Source: Primula veris | Lineage: Eukaryota; Streptophyta; Magnoliopsida; Ericales; Primulaceae | Length of the DNA stretch: 64,000 nt | Direction: 5' to 3' | Assembly: GCA_963682055.1 (NCBI GenBank) | Contig: OY821741.1 | Coordinates: forward strand, 25,552,711 to 25,616,710 | Shown here: positions 44,470 to 55,679 of the stretch, one piece after another | Layout: each line of letters opens with the position of its first letter | How positions within the stretch are numbered: the first letter of the stretch is position 1 | Translations under genes and position numbers: made by a program | The notes under the pieces: model-generated | Database searches by the model: none | What the model saw: the letters and a program-made list of their open reading frames with translations, nothing else | Told to the model about the DNA's origin: nothing

Positions 44470-44920
44470 TACACTTTGGCAAGACACAGTTTTTCACCAG
44501 TTTTAAACTTCGACAAGCATATTGCACAATCCCTGTCCAACCCAGGTAACTTTATCTCTTCCGAGTATTGCAATGTTGTGAACGATGTTAGCACCTTTTT
44601 TTCAACCCCCATTTTTGGTACCAGAGACTCGGATGGATTATCATATGAATGCACATACTTCAAAGCACATCTAATTATAAATTTTACCCCTATAGAGCAT
44701 ATTAATGCGCCCGCTAGTAATGAAAGGACAATTATAACATTAGCGTGAAGGTAGATTGACTGGAATAAGGGTCTAGCCTGTCATGATGTTCTATGGAGAG
44801 TGGAGGATTTGCCTCAGAATTAGATTGGTGAAGAGGGATATGAAGGAGCAATTTTCCTGAGTGAGTGTGTAAAAGAAGATAATCATGGGAGGATAGAGGT
44901 GAAGAGAATAAAATAGTCAT
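44470..44920 (-). pseudogene. ATL-type RING-H2 E3 ligase pseudogene A, N-terminal part
   Basis: Minus strand, apparently starting at ATG 44920 (MTILFSSPLSSHDYLL) with a Ser/His-rich leader. After a frameshift near 44735 comes the ATL transmembrane helix (NVIIVLSLLAGALICSIGV, about 44675-44735), then FIIRCALKYVHS, the GLD-like motif (MGVEKKVLTSF, KLPGLDRDC) and the first half of the RING (CAICLSKFKTGEK). It ends at the copia insertion with a further 1-nt shift near the edge. The order leader, transmembrane helix, GLD-like motif, RING-H2 is the ATL signature. The rest of the gene is at 27757-27910. Confidence 0.82.
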
Positions 44921-44983
44921 TTTTATTGTTTGGTTGTTGGATGTTCTTGTGTTTTTTAGTCATATGAGATGAAATATGGAGTA

Positions 44984-46117
44984 CAGTAAAGAATACTCCA
45001 TATAGGAATAACCTCTCTATAGTAATAAAAAATCTTGGTGCCAACTCGGTCTAGTTCAAAATAGGAATAAACTCTCTATTGTCATATTTCGTAGTTTTTT
45101 ATAATCCCGTTAGTTATAAATTCACCTCCTTATAGAAATAAAATACATTTCATTACAAATATATATATATCTAGTTATAATAAATTTATGATGATGTAAA
45201 ATACTTATTTAAGATTGTTTGGGATGATGACTTAAATTTTTTTGTTGCTAACATATCTTTTAACTTACGCGTCCATACTAGCTCGTCGACATGGATACCA
45301 TCTTGTTGAAACCAAAACATTTCTAACTTGTCAAGCATTTTAAAAGCTTCTTGACATGAAACATTTTGTATTTCTATACTATCATCCTTCGGGTTATCTT
45401 CTTCTGCATCTTGCCTAATTCCAGCAACGATTTCTTCATCGGTTAAAGTATGCACAGCTTGTTGTTCATTTGGATGATTGAGAAAAACATCCATATCCAT
45501 TTGCTCATTATAGTGAAGTTTTACTTGTTTTGAACGTTTTATAGTTGGGTTCAAAAGTTTGTCTTCTTGATGGTCGATTGACCGCTTGATGGTTTTAGAT
45601 ATTGCTGATTGTGATAACTTTAGACCGTGTGTATTCTCCAACCATATCGCAATGTCTTTTTGTTTCCAATCGGGGTTGGATTCTTTCATTTTGCATAACT
45701 CGACGCGAATCATTTCAGTAATTTGGGTTCTTTTCTCAACCTTTTGTGTCATTGTTGCTAAAAATTAGAAGAAGTATAACTCAAAGTGATTGATATGTTT
45801 ACTTTAATATACCTAGTATTTATACATGTAAAGAAGCTATATAAAATTTTGTATTTGACTTTACAAATTTCAAAATACATGTATTTGTTTTCAAAATACA
45901 TGTATTTGTTTTCTACATACATGTATTTGTTTAACTAAACTTTTGATAGATTTATTTGTTTGTTTTAACTTATAATGAACCATGTATATGTATCTAATAT
46001 TATGTAAATACATTTATTTTTTTATTTTTTTAATATGTAAACTCTATACAGGAATAACCTTCTTATAGTAATATTTTTTCATGGTTCACAGAATATGATT
46101 GTATAGAGGTTTTAAGG
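44984..46117 (-). mobile_element. pogo-type element, copy 3, with a deletion-derived transposase
   Basis: Left end CAGTAAAGAATACTCCATAT after a TA; right end degenerate (about ...TAGAGGTTTTAAGG, near 46117). The left 200 bp align with copy 2 in the same orientation (GGAATAACCTCTCTATAG, then the AATAGGAATAAACTCTCTATTGT stretch). The AATACATGTATTTG palindromes (45886-45935) upstream of the ORF are shared with the other copies. About 1.13 kb. The right TIR and its TA are unclear. Confidence 0.7.
45186..45752 (-). CDS. pogo-like transposase fragment: CENP-B-type HTH plus C-terminal tail, no DDE domain (188 aa)
   Basis: An open minus-strand ORF from ATG 45752 to 45186. Residues 1 to about 58 (KRTQITEMIRVELC, WKQKDIAIWLENTHGLKLSQ, SAISKTIKRS) form a CENP-B N-terminal/psq-type helix-turn-helix as in pogo/Tigger transposases, the part that binds the TIRs. 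From about residue 95 (LTDEEIVAGIRQDAEEDN, then VSCQEAFKMLDKLEMFWFQQ) it resembles the C-terminal tail of that family. The second HTH and the whole DDE catalytic domain, several hundred residues in full-length members, are missing, yet the frame stays open across the join. It cannot cut DNA. It could bind TIRs as a repressor or be a neutral relic. Confidence 0.78.
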   Translation of the reverse strand: MTQKVEKRTQITEMIRVELCKMKESNPDWKQKDIAIWLENTHGLKLSQSAISKTIKRSIDHQEDKLLNPTIKRSKQVKLHYNEQMDMDVFLNHPNEQQAVHTLTDEEIVAGIRQDAEEDNPKDDSIEIQNVSCQEAFKMLDKLEMFWFQQDGIHVDELVWTRKLKDMLATKKFKSSSQTILNKYFTSS

Positions 46118-47998
46118 GTGGGGGAAAACAAAAAGGGATTATTCTACTCTTTAGGGTTATAAGTTGACGTAATAAAGTTTATCATAGTAGTTAGTGCATG
46201 CACTTTTGTATCCAAGTTGTGTTGCAAGTGGTATATCTGTTACAAATCCGTATGGTGTATTTTCACGTATAGAGGGGGTCCTAGCTAACGCGAGAGAGAA
46301 GGTGATATAGCTTTTCTTTATGATGAAAACATATAAAAAAAAATTGATTTATACCATGTATTTGAATTGGAACTTTTTAGTATATTAGCGCCATTAAGCC
46401 AACCAAAATAAGATTATATTTCACTCATAAATTTTTTATCTCTCCTACTTCTTTTCTGATTCCGTCACTATTCCTATTGTTGTAGTGTTACACTTTACTT
46501 GTAGAATTTCTAGATTCTGTTGGAGTTTATTCAAGCTATAACAGAATGTATATACAAGTTAGGTAATATGTATAAGTTTCAGGTGTTCTTTACAACTCAT
46601 CAGTTGGACAAATCGATCAGATGTTGCAGCAGAATGTAAATAAGCTCACTCCACGTACTTGGTTAAACCAACACACATGTATTCATTATAGAAATTTATA
46701 TGTTTGTTTGAATAAGATTTGGCTAAATATGGATCCCGCAGAACACCCACTCTAGGTACTCTTTATGTTGTTCAATGTGTTTTAAAAACAATGGGTCCAT
46801 AATGACATGCCGGAAGTAAATTTTTCAAGAATTACAAAATAAATGCTTGCCCATGAATAAGTGCAAAAGTTTGAATATCTATATCTGATTGAGATCATCA
46901 TGAAAAATCAATTATAAAGTCTATAGTGAAGAAAATCATATCTGAAGATGTACAGTCACCTATTGGTAACAATTCTTAAAGTGTATTTATTTGGCTTGTT
47001 GCTATAGTTATAACATGATATAAAAAAATACTGATAACTTGATAGTGACTTTGTAGAAATTCCTGTAAATGTGAGAAAAAGGTGTTCACTGCTTCTAAGT
47101 GCTAAAACCAGGGTAACATGACCCTTACGACTGACAGGCTTGCCCATTTATTATTATTATTATTATTATTGATTTTTGTATGAGTTTATTTTGTTACATT
47201 TTTCTATATTGATGCTAGCTAGCTCCTTGTGTAGTACCAGAGAATTATGTGAAGTCCTTAGTTTTATACTCAACACTCAAGCTATGAATCAAATCATATC
47301 TGGTTTGAATAATGTCGTTACTTAAAAATCATTATCCTCTAATTTTTATACGTAATGATGATTTAAGTTTGATTAAGAAAACAAGAGGTACCTGCAAGTT
47401 GCCAAGTAGGCGAAAGCTAATATCGCAAAGCTACTGAAGTGATATTATTAGTATTGACAACAAATTGTTTACTGGTTACAAATTAAGTGGGGATTAAAAA
47501 TACTCGGGTAAAGTTAAAAGTCTGATGTATTAATGAATTCATGTAAAACTGCTCAATGCTATACTACTTTAGTACCCACTTTTGAAGTACAAACTGTACA
47601 ATCCATATCATTTACATATTGTTATTTAATTTTGTCATAAAAGTTTGTTCATAGACCAAATAGGTGTACCGTATACCGGTGTAAATATCTTCTTTCTCTT
47701 TTTTAGATTACATATCTCACACCCTTCATATCATATGCATTTCACAATTTAAGACTGGCTAAACTTAAAAGAGTGCCTTTTTTTATTTTGTTTTTTTGTA
47801 GGGAGTAAATTATCACCGTATCGGACATGGAAATTGAATCTTTAGACTGGACTACACTAGGTTCATCTGCTACTTAATTTTCCATATTCTTTAAGGGCGA
47901 AATGAAAAGGAGTACAAGTTATGAAGTTATATATGTTGCAAACAGGCAAGTTACAACTTATGAGAATATTGTTAATTGTCTTTCTAGTGCGGGGCTCA
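46118..47998. other. Unassigned intergenic DNA
   Basis: AT-rich. An ATT microsatellite at about 47148-47170 and several short ORFs without domains. No element ends or gene motifs found. Confidence 0.45.
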
Positions 47999-48402
47999 TG
48001 ATAGGAAACTCCGTCACTATGGAACGGCCTATCCGCGCTCTTAGTGCACGAATACCCTCTCGTTAAGATGCAAGAAAACCAATATTATTATTCAATAATC
48101 CCATAGAATGATTACAGAAAATAGTTATACTGTTTCCATACTAATTATATTCCACAAACCAAACTAAATAACAAACCTAATAGAAGACTAATACTAAAAG
48201 AACTAATAATCCTATTAGAACTAATACTAACGAATAACAGAAACTAAAAAAAATTAACAAACTAGGAGTCAACCATAGAACCTCTACTGCAGAAAGTATT
48301 GGTCCACGACCTCCCATGCCAAAGTACTTTGGGTCCGCAAAGTACAGCGCACTTGAGATGCACCCATGTCCATAACTGTATCATTACTCGACCCTCGGAA
48401 AG
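47999..48402 (-). repeat. Dispersed repeat, possible LTR piece, left copy (partner 60807-61011)
   Basis: Starts TGATAGGAAACTCCGTCACTATGG. The first 215 bp match 60807-61011 well (AACGGCCTATCCGCGCTC, CAAGAAAACCAATATTATT). Before the right copy the plus strand reads GCTGGTACCAAT, whose complement (ATTGGTACCAGC) resembles a primer site. Both could be LTR ends of a minus-strand element. The LARD target duplication GAAAG (48398-48402) ends this piece. Confidence 0.5.
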
Positions 48403-50287
48403 TGTCACGACCCAAAATCCGTAAAACGAATATCGAGGCATGACCTTTTTTTAAAACAAAAGAAAGTAGAACCTGTTGGTACGAAATTAAAAAATTTAAA
48501 AGAAAACACTTACGAGCTAAAGGAACAATTAACGGATAAATAAAAAGTTTGTCAAACGCGGCTACAAGTCAGGATTTATAAAAGCTAAAAATAACGAACG
48601 AATGAATTTGCCCGTAGGCTACAACCTCAAAAACAATCTAAGTAAAAAGAAAGCAAAAGCCCGAACCCATGTGATGCCTTGCTAAAGCTCTTAACCATAC
48701 GCCTCAACCTAAGTTGTACCTGAAATACAAAATTGTAACGGTGAGTCCCACGCACATAACTAGACGGGACGGCACCACAAATACCGTCACTCCATCCCAT
48801 AAATGCAAGAGCTCACAAATTCTACAACTACGATAATCGACGTATAAAGAGAAATATAATGACATTCTACAACTACGATAAATTAAATAAATTAAATAAC
48901 ATCAACACACAACTATAGCATACATGGACCTCTCACGCCACCTACCCCAGTCCGTAAGGTAGGTCATTCCCTATCCCTTCGGCCGTCTTATGTCCCCGGA
49001 ATTAGGGAGAGACATAGACCATTGCAACATAAAAGTAGATTTATAGTGCGCACTTGGACCTCTCACGCCACTCGTCCCAGTCCGTAAGACGAGTCATTCC
49101 CTATCCCTTCGGCCGTCTTATGCCCCCGGAATTAGGGAGAGACATAGACCATTGCTAACATAAAAGTAAATATAGTGCACACTGGGACCTATAACGCCAC
49201 TCGCCCCGGTCCGTAAGACGAGTCATTTCCTATCCCCTCGGCCGTCTTCTGTCCCCGGAATTAGGGAGAGACAGAGACCATTGCCACTACAGCTAAATCA
49301 CAAGGCCTCGGCCAATAATATAAAATCATTCAAATAACACCATCTCATACGTATAAATATTAAGGCCTCGGCCAATAATATTATACTATTCAACTAACAT
49401 AACTCATACGTCACTTAACGTAATACAACATAAACCATAATCATAGATGCTAGATTCACAACTAGCCAATCACTTCAACGACATAAAAACCCATTCAGGA
49501 ATTTTAACAAACACCTTGTATGCATAAACTACAATCCATCTATATTCAACAATAATTTACCCAATTCTATCAAAAACCATAATAACTCATAATCAACGCT
49601 TAAAACATGCAAACCCATCCATAATCTCATTAATTCGAAATTAATTAGTCTCAAGTCTCAAATTCTACAATTCAATTAATGGAATTAAAAATACAACAAC
49701 TAAACCCCAATTATCAATTTAAGAACATAAATAATATAAAAGGCAAAAACCCCCAATTTATAATGAACGTAAAACCTAATCCTAACATACACCCTCGTCT
49801 AGTCGCTATGGATAACCCCCGTTACTTTAGAGCGTAGTGGAGATGCTTCCGGTATGAACCCGCTAATGGTGGCTTCCTCTTCTTCTTCTTCTCTTTTCTC
49901 TCTTTTTCTCTCTTTTTCTCTCTTTTCTCTCTTGGCTGATTTTTAGGTTTTAAAGCATTGAAAAGTGGGCTGATTTTAGGTTTAGAAAAAACTGTTTTTA
50001 CAAAGTTTGTGGAAGCGAACTATTTGGTCCCCAAAGTTCTAAAAGCTAACTTTTAATCCAAATTATTGTTTTACTACTCAAAAATAACAAATCTTTAGAA
50101 ACAAATCTATTGGGTCCTTTTTATTAGTAAAATTAGTAACAGGTTTTTAAAATAAAATTTTTCGGAAGAGTTTCGGTTTTTGGCTAAAAATTAGTCGAGT
50201 GACCGGTTTTTGGTAAAATTTGAATAAAACGTTTTTGGATAAATTAAATCATAAATAAAATTACTTATAAAAATTCGGGATGTTACA
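48403..50287 (-). repeat. 3' LTR of the LARD-like element
   Basis: Contains three tandem copies of a unit of about 128 bp (48924-49290, each with CACGCCAC, CCGTAAGACGAGTCATT and GGAATTAGGGAGAGAC), two copies of a 60-bp unit starting AAGGCCTCGGCCAATAATAT (about 49320 and 49362) and a CTCTTTTCTCTC tract near 49875-49935. No TATA-like site could be assigned with confidence. Confidence 0.92.
48924..49290 (-). repeat. Three-copy tandem repeat (about 128 bp) in the LARD LTR
   Basis: Units start near 48924, 49054 and 49182 with TGGACCTCTCACGCC or close forms. The same trio is at about 56201-56565 in the other LTR, so it is a fixed part of the LTR. Confidence 0.85.
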
Positions 50288-50305
50288 ACTAACCCTCCTT
50301 AAAAG
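50288..50305 (-). other. Polypurine tract of the LARD-like element
   Basis: On the minus strand CTTTTAAGGAGGGTTAGT precedes the LTR start. The adjacent block TTTCGGGACGAAATTC (minus strand) is the same as the one before the gypsy polypurine tract at 11.6 kb. Confidence 0.75.
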
Positions 50306-50629
50306 AATTTCGTCCCGAAATTTCCTCTCTAAACAACTATACCCAGAAATGATAAACGTACAATAAGACCATAAGAATTTAAACGCTCGTGTCATAATAA
50401 AAATAAAATAAAATACGCAGGGTTCACAACCCGTAACAACTCCACAATTCATAACTCAAGTACATGACCAACATGTAAGAATCTCAAATAAGGTAAACAC
50501 TTATATATAATATTAAACAGGATAAAAGACAACTACTCAACAACTCCAAAACGTCCCCAAGACTCAAAGTACGGGTCTTTCTAGCAAACTAAACTCTAAT
50601 AAAATAAACTCTCAACCCAGACTCGGGGG
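50306..50629 (-). other. LARD interior next to the 3' LTR
   Basis: Non-coding, about 320 bp, ending in CAGACTCGGGGG where the second LTR-like unit starts. Confidence 0.5.
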
Positions 50630-52610
50630 TGTCACACGGCTGAATAACACGTGTGGCGGCACGTGCTAAACAAAGTCTAAATGAAATAATTATTAAACAC
50701 TCGCTAAATAACTCATTAAATTAGCTCAAATTTCTAGCAAAAGTTTCATTAAATAGAATCTCGAAAATTATGTTCATTACAAGAAGTTAATCTCTTACAA
50801 CTAAAATTAAAAATGTAATCACAGCGGAATTTAACACATAATCTTAAAGGTCTGTCTGGTCCTCAAACTGACTCGATATCAACCCTACTTAACTGAAGCC
50901 TCACAATATATTATACGGGTCGAAAATAAGATTTTTCCCTTTCAGTTTCTTGGAACATAATAACTTGTTTAATAAAAATTCCCAATGCATAAGTATTTAG
51001 AAATTACTTGAATATAAAAGATAAATAAACTTTTCACTTTTCTTTCATCAAAATTAAATCCATCACAATAGTAATAACCAAATCTTTTTCTTTCTTTTTA
51101 TGATAAAAGCAAAATGATAACATGTATATCTTAGAGTACCAAGCCCGATTGACTTCCTCAATCTCTTTACCGTCGATTTTTTTCTAAGGTGTATAAACCA
51201 TACGTGCACTACGTAATTAAGGTCACCACAACATGACGGCTGGGTCTATTCCTTAAAACGTTCCGTTTAACAAAACTATGTACAATTGCTAAGTTAACCG
51301 TTGAGAACTAAACTCTTTCGTTTAGTTGCCAACATCACCCCACTTTCCTCTTCCCCTTATTCGGGATTCTCCGTTGTACTTATTCTCATGGTCCCAAATA
51401 CAAATCATAAGCAAATTATAAAATAATAAATTTAGAAACCTTATACAGATACACTGTATATAACATTTATCTTTATAAGATACAAACTAGTTCTCTTTAT
51501 ACAGATCCATTGTATATAAATCACTTCTTCTTTTTCATTCTTTTCTTTCTTTTATTCACTTTGTTTTCGTAACAATATAAAAACAAGGTTTCCATATATA
51601 ATTAGTACTTGAAAAATAATACTCATGAGCCTGTAAAATATTATCAAAAGTTGCAACGGAATATTTATAATAGCAAGACAAAACCCACTCACCTAATATT
51701 AATCCGAAAGAACAGAAACATTTCTACAACGAATAATCTAGTGCTTAGCTTTCCACTAAACCTTTTCCCTTGCTCAACATAGGACTTTAATTCTCTCATA
51801 TTTGTATACTTTCGTTACATACATATAATTTTAATACAGTAAAGGAGTATAGAATCTAATCAGGGAAATGCTACCTAGCTTTCTTTCTTTATTTGCACTA
51901 GTGTATATATCTATATTAAAAAGGAAGAATTCATTATAGGGGCATGTATATGGCATGACAATTGGCTTAGCATTTATACTACAATTCTATACCAATTTAT
52001 TACTTCCGTCTCAATTTCTCATGCAAGGTTACCTCCTTAATAATTTACTAGCAACAGAAACTCTTTGAATACATGTAACATTATTTCTCCTTAAATATTC
52101 CACGCATAGTAGTTATAGGAATAAATACAAACATCTCGTTATAGAAACCTCAAGATAATATTTACTATTCTTAATTGACATTTACTCTTCAGGCAAGGCA
52201 TCAGTTTTATATATGAATACAATCAAATCATGTCATTAATTATCTTAGTGAGGCATTCAAAGACCTATAACTTACACCATTATTCCTAATCATACGTTTA
52301 TACATTTCAATATTTCTAACCGAAGTAAATTACATAATTACTAGGCCCAATTCTTACCGGCTAATCCCTAAAAGTACTACCACATATCAATCCATGGTAA
52401 ATCCAATTAAATACCTTTAAATCCTTTAAAACTCTATAGCTTTGATAACATGTAACCGTAAGGTCCTTAAATCACTTAAACAACTAAACATTAGTATTCT
52501 TACTTATGAAAACTAAATAGTCACATGAGTAATTATTTAGAAGAATAAATATTCAAAATAAAAAATAAAAAAATAAAAAAATAAAAAAAATTAAATTGCG
52601 GGATTTTACA
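50630..52610 (-). repeat. Second LTR-like unit inside the LARD interior
   Basis: Plus-strand ends TGTCACACGG ... GGGATTTTACA, i.e. TGTAAAATCCCG at its start on the minus strand. It is followed at 52611 by a block that on the minus strand reads GTTTCGGGACGAAACTTC and then GTGGTGGAGAG directly before TGTAAA. This looks like a polypurine tract plus the 3' LTR of another gypsy family. No target duplication (GGGGG against CTCTC) and no partner LTR are visible. Confidence 0.5.
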
Positions 52611-55600
52611 CTCTCCACCACTTAAAGAAGTTTCGTCCCGAAACTTTATTTCTTTAATAACTTGAAAGAAAAAAAAAGGATAATGTTTCCGAATAATATT
52701 ATATATGCTTTTTTTTTTTTGACGTGATTAAATCAGCTCACATAATTTTTTTTTAATCAACCGGTCTCCAAAACAGTTACTTGTGTGTGCATGTAGCATA
52801 AACTATATAAAAGAAGTATAATAAAAGGTATCTTGGAAACTCATTTGAGATTAAAATTACTAATAATAATATCATCATTATCCTTGTGAAACTTGAAAAT
52901 TTATGATGGAAAAATACTAACGTAAATTCCTAAGGTCAAACTTTTACCACTTCCGATCATTTATTATCTCATTACTTACCAAATTCTATAACTCTCATCA
53001 ATCATAATTCCAAAACTCTATAACTCCTGTCTAGATAATTCTTAGTCCAAATTCTGATTTTAGTCATCATCAATGCTAATAACAAAGTGTACACCATGAA
53101 AGCAAAACACATGATGTAAGCTAATCTTTTAATTGGTAAAAATAAGTAAATAAATTTGTTTCTACCATGTTTTTCCTTGAACTGATAATTAACCTCTGGG
53201 ATGGTTCAAATCCAAGCAACTATTATTGATATTGATAACGTAAGATAACCAAACCTATTCCAAAACTTGTTTCCATATCGTTTTCCGAAACATTTATTAC
53301 TTATACATCTATATCTATTTCATGTGTTTCCGCTGCACGCTCTGATAAAATAATAATAACAATGGTGTTAACCGGCCTAACATTGCATTTTGTTTCTAAT
53401 TTATCAAACAATCCAGTTTTAGCATCTAGACCACCACCCAAAAATAATACCAATCTCCATTTATACCATGTTCTCTTAAACAAAACAATCTTTAATTAAT
53501 AAGAAGCGCAAAACCTAATAATTTATATATAGTCCCAAAATACCACTCCAAATTCACATGTAATACATGCTCTCAATCAAAGTGCAAGACCTGTTGAAAC
53601 TTTGCAACTAATCCGACCAAAGAGATTTACTTGAAATAACTAGGACAACTATAATGCTAGTTCACTTATTATTAGAACACTGTAAACACAAATTAAATCT
53701 CAAGTTTGGATCCTAATTATAGCTTAAACATCTTTTACAGTGGTCAAACGAATTGAAAATAACCTAACGTATCATTTCATTGAAACTCTAAGCAAAAGTC
53801 GGCACTGAAAGGTAATCCATGGACAAGATTAAATTACAAAAATTAGAAGAAACAACCATAATCGAGGTTCTCTTATAGTTGCCGAAAGCTTCAAAATAAA
53901 TAAATATATCCTATCATGCACTTTTGTTTGTTAGTTACAAACCGCCGCAATAGTTAACTACATTTTTATTTATATATACCAAACCAGTGACTTCATTAAC
54001 GTACAAACCATTACATAATAAGAAAATGTTTTAAAAACTTTGTCTCACCTATAATAGTTTACAAACTCAAACATTTCAACTTGTACAGGGGCATGCTACA
54101 CCAGAAATATTTCTTAAGTTTTCAATAGTTAATCTTATAAAAATAAGATCTATTAAAATTCCCTTATATCGACCTTGAATTTAGTACATATGAAATTAAC
54201 TGTGTGTAATTCCTCTTAAATATGGACACCAAACCAACTCAACTAAATTAACTCTTACATTATAGTATAGTCTTACATTATACAGTATCAAACGAGATTC
54301 TTCATGTAGGGACAATTAAGTTAGAACCTAAAATATCTAAGTCCACAGTTATCATTCTATCGAGTGAAGGAAAATAGTTGCTAAATGTGAAACATATATA
54401 CAAAACACTAGCTTACAATCTAACCAAGAAAAATTTATAGTCAATGTCTAAAAGAATAGAATCATGTTGTAAGGAAGAAATAAGTGCACAAACGACTTAT
54501 AAAACTAATGAATTTAGGACACGACCTCACAAAACATAATTAAACATTCATGTTTTCGAACTTATAAAATCTAACCAAATTTGCAAAGGCATCAAATTCC
54601 GCTAATCATACAATACAACATTCCGCACATTACGTGATAATCACAAAACAGGTAAATCATGATAAAAGCTCGTTTTTCATGGTGATCATTTTATCAAGAT
54701 TTCTAAGTTTCATAATTATAGAGCACTGAAATACGAAGCCAACGCTTCAAGCGGAATCAAATTCGGAGTAAAAACGAAGGAGTTACGAGCGTTTGAAGTT
54801 TAGCGAAAAACCGCAAAATTTGCCAGAAAACGACCAATCGTTTTTGACAAAACGACCAGTCGTTTTTTGGTCCAGTAGGGTCTGAAAACTTCGACCGATC
54901 GTTTTAAGAAACGACCGATCGTTTTTTGGTCCAGTAGGGTTTGAAAAATTCGACCGATCGTTTTAAGAAACGACCGATCGTTTTTTGGTCCAGTAGGGTC
55001 TGAAAAATTCGACCGATCGTTTTTCTGCAGAAACTTATCGATACAAAAGCGTAAAATTACTCAATACTTGTAAATCCCTTACAAGGAACATAACACGCAA
55101 CTACATCATTTTAGTCCACAACATTATTACAATCAACATCCATTCGCATAAAATGCTCATTAACACACAAGTTAATAATATGAAAACGCACTACGTAAAA
55201 TCATCAACAACACAATTTTCACACTCTAATAGTACGCTACTACACACGTATGCAAACTTATACCTCATACACATCATATAAATCTACACACGCATACAAT
55301 CAACACAAAAATGCGAGGGATAACCCATCACGATACGTTATCCTAAAGCACCCGAGCGTCCTCGCATACTCTAGAATTCCACATCGCTAAGGTATTCCTT
55401 CACACATACCGACGAGAGGTCTACCCACTAATTTGGCGAACCAGGATCAACGAGCGTCCTCATTGTCCCCAACTTGCCTCACATGTGGACTTTCCTTTCA
55501 TCAACTACTACTAAATTATAGCTACATGTCTTAAGCTAAATGCAACCCCCCGTTTTAGAAAAAGTTTGAGTTTTTGGAAAAAGTTTTTGAAAAAAGCTAC

Positions 55601-55664
55601 GATGGATCTTGGTCCAATGGTTACCCATCTTCCCGTCGTCCCAAAGTATACAAGAACCTAGTTA
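52611..55664 (-). other. Non-coding interior of the LARD-like element
   Basis: About 3 kb, AT-rich, with no domain in any frame I examined. Only the hairpin-bearing tandem repeat at 54825-55025 stands out. The region may derive from the element that also donated the LTR-like unit at 50630. Confidence 0.6.
54825..55025 (-). repeat. 59-bp tandem repeat with AAACGACCGATCGTTT hairpins
   Basis: The motif CGACCGATCG recurs at exact 59-bp spacing (54892, 54951, 55010). Each unit holds an inverted pair (AAACGA...TCGTTT) and the stretch TTTTTTGGTCCAGTAGGGT. The first unit is a variant with CGACCAGTCG. Confidence 0.88.
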
Positions 55665-55676
55665 GCTCTGATACCA
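55665..55676 (-). other. Primer-binding site of the LARD-like element
   Basis: GCTCTGATACCA on the plus strand, complement TGGTATCAGAGC, three bases from the 5' LTR; initiator tRNA-Met type. Confidence 0.88.
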
Positions 55677-55679
55677 ACT

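Noticed and set aside
45186..45752. Domesticated host gene of the CENP-B/pogo type
   Set aside because: It lies between element ends with shared subterminal repeats, so it is better read as part of a pogo-type element; no evidence of host use.
49870..49935. Pyrimidine tract as a polypyrimidine/intron splice signal
   Set aside because: It is part of the LARD LTR, occurs in both LTRs with a 3-bp length change, and has no exon nearby.
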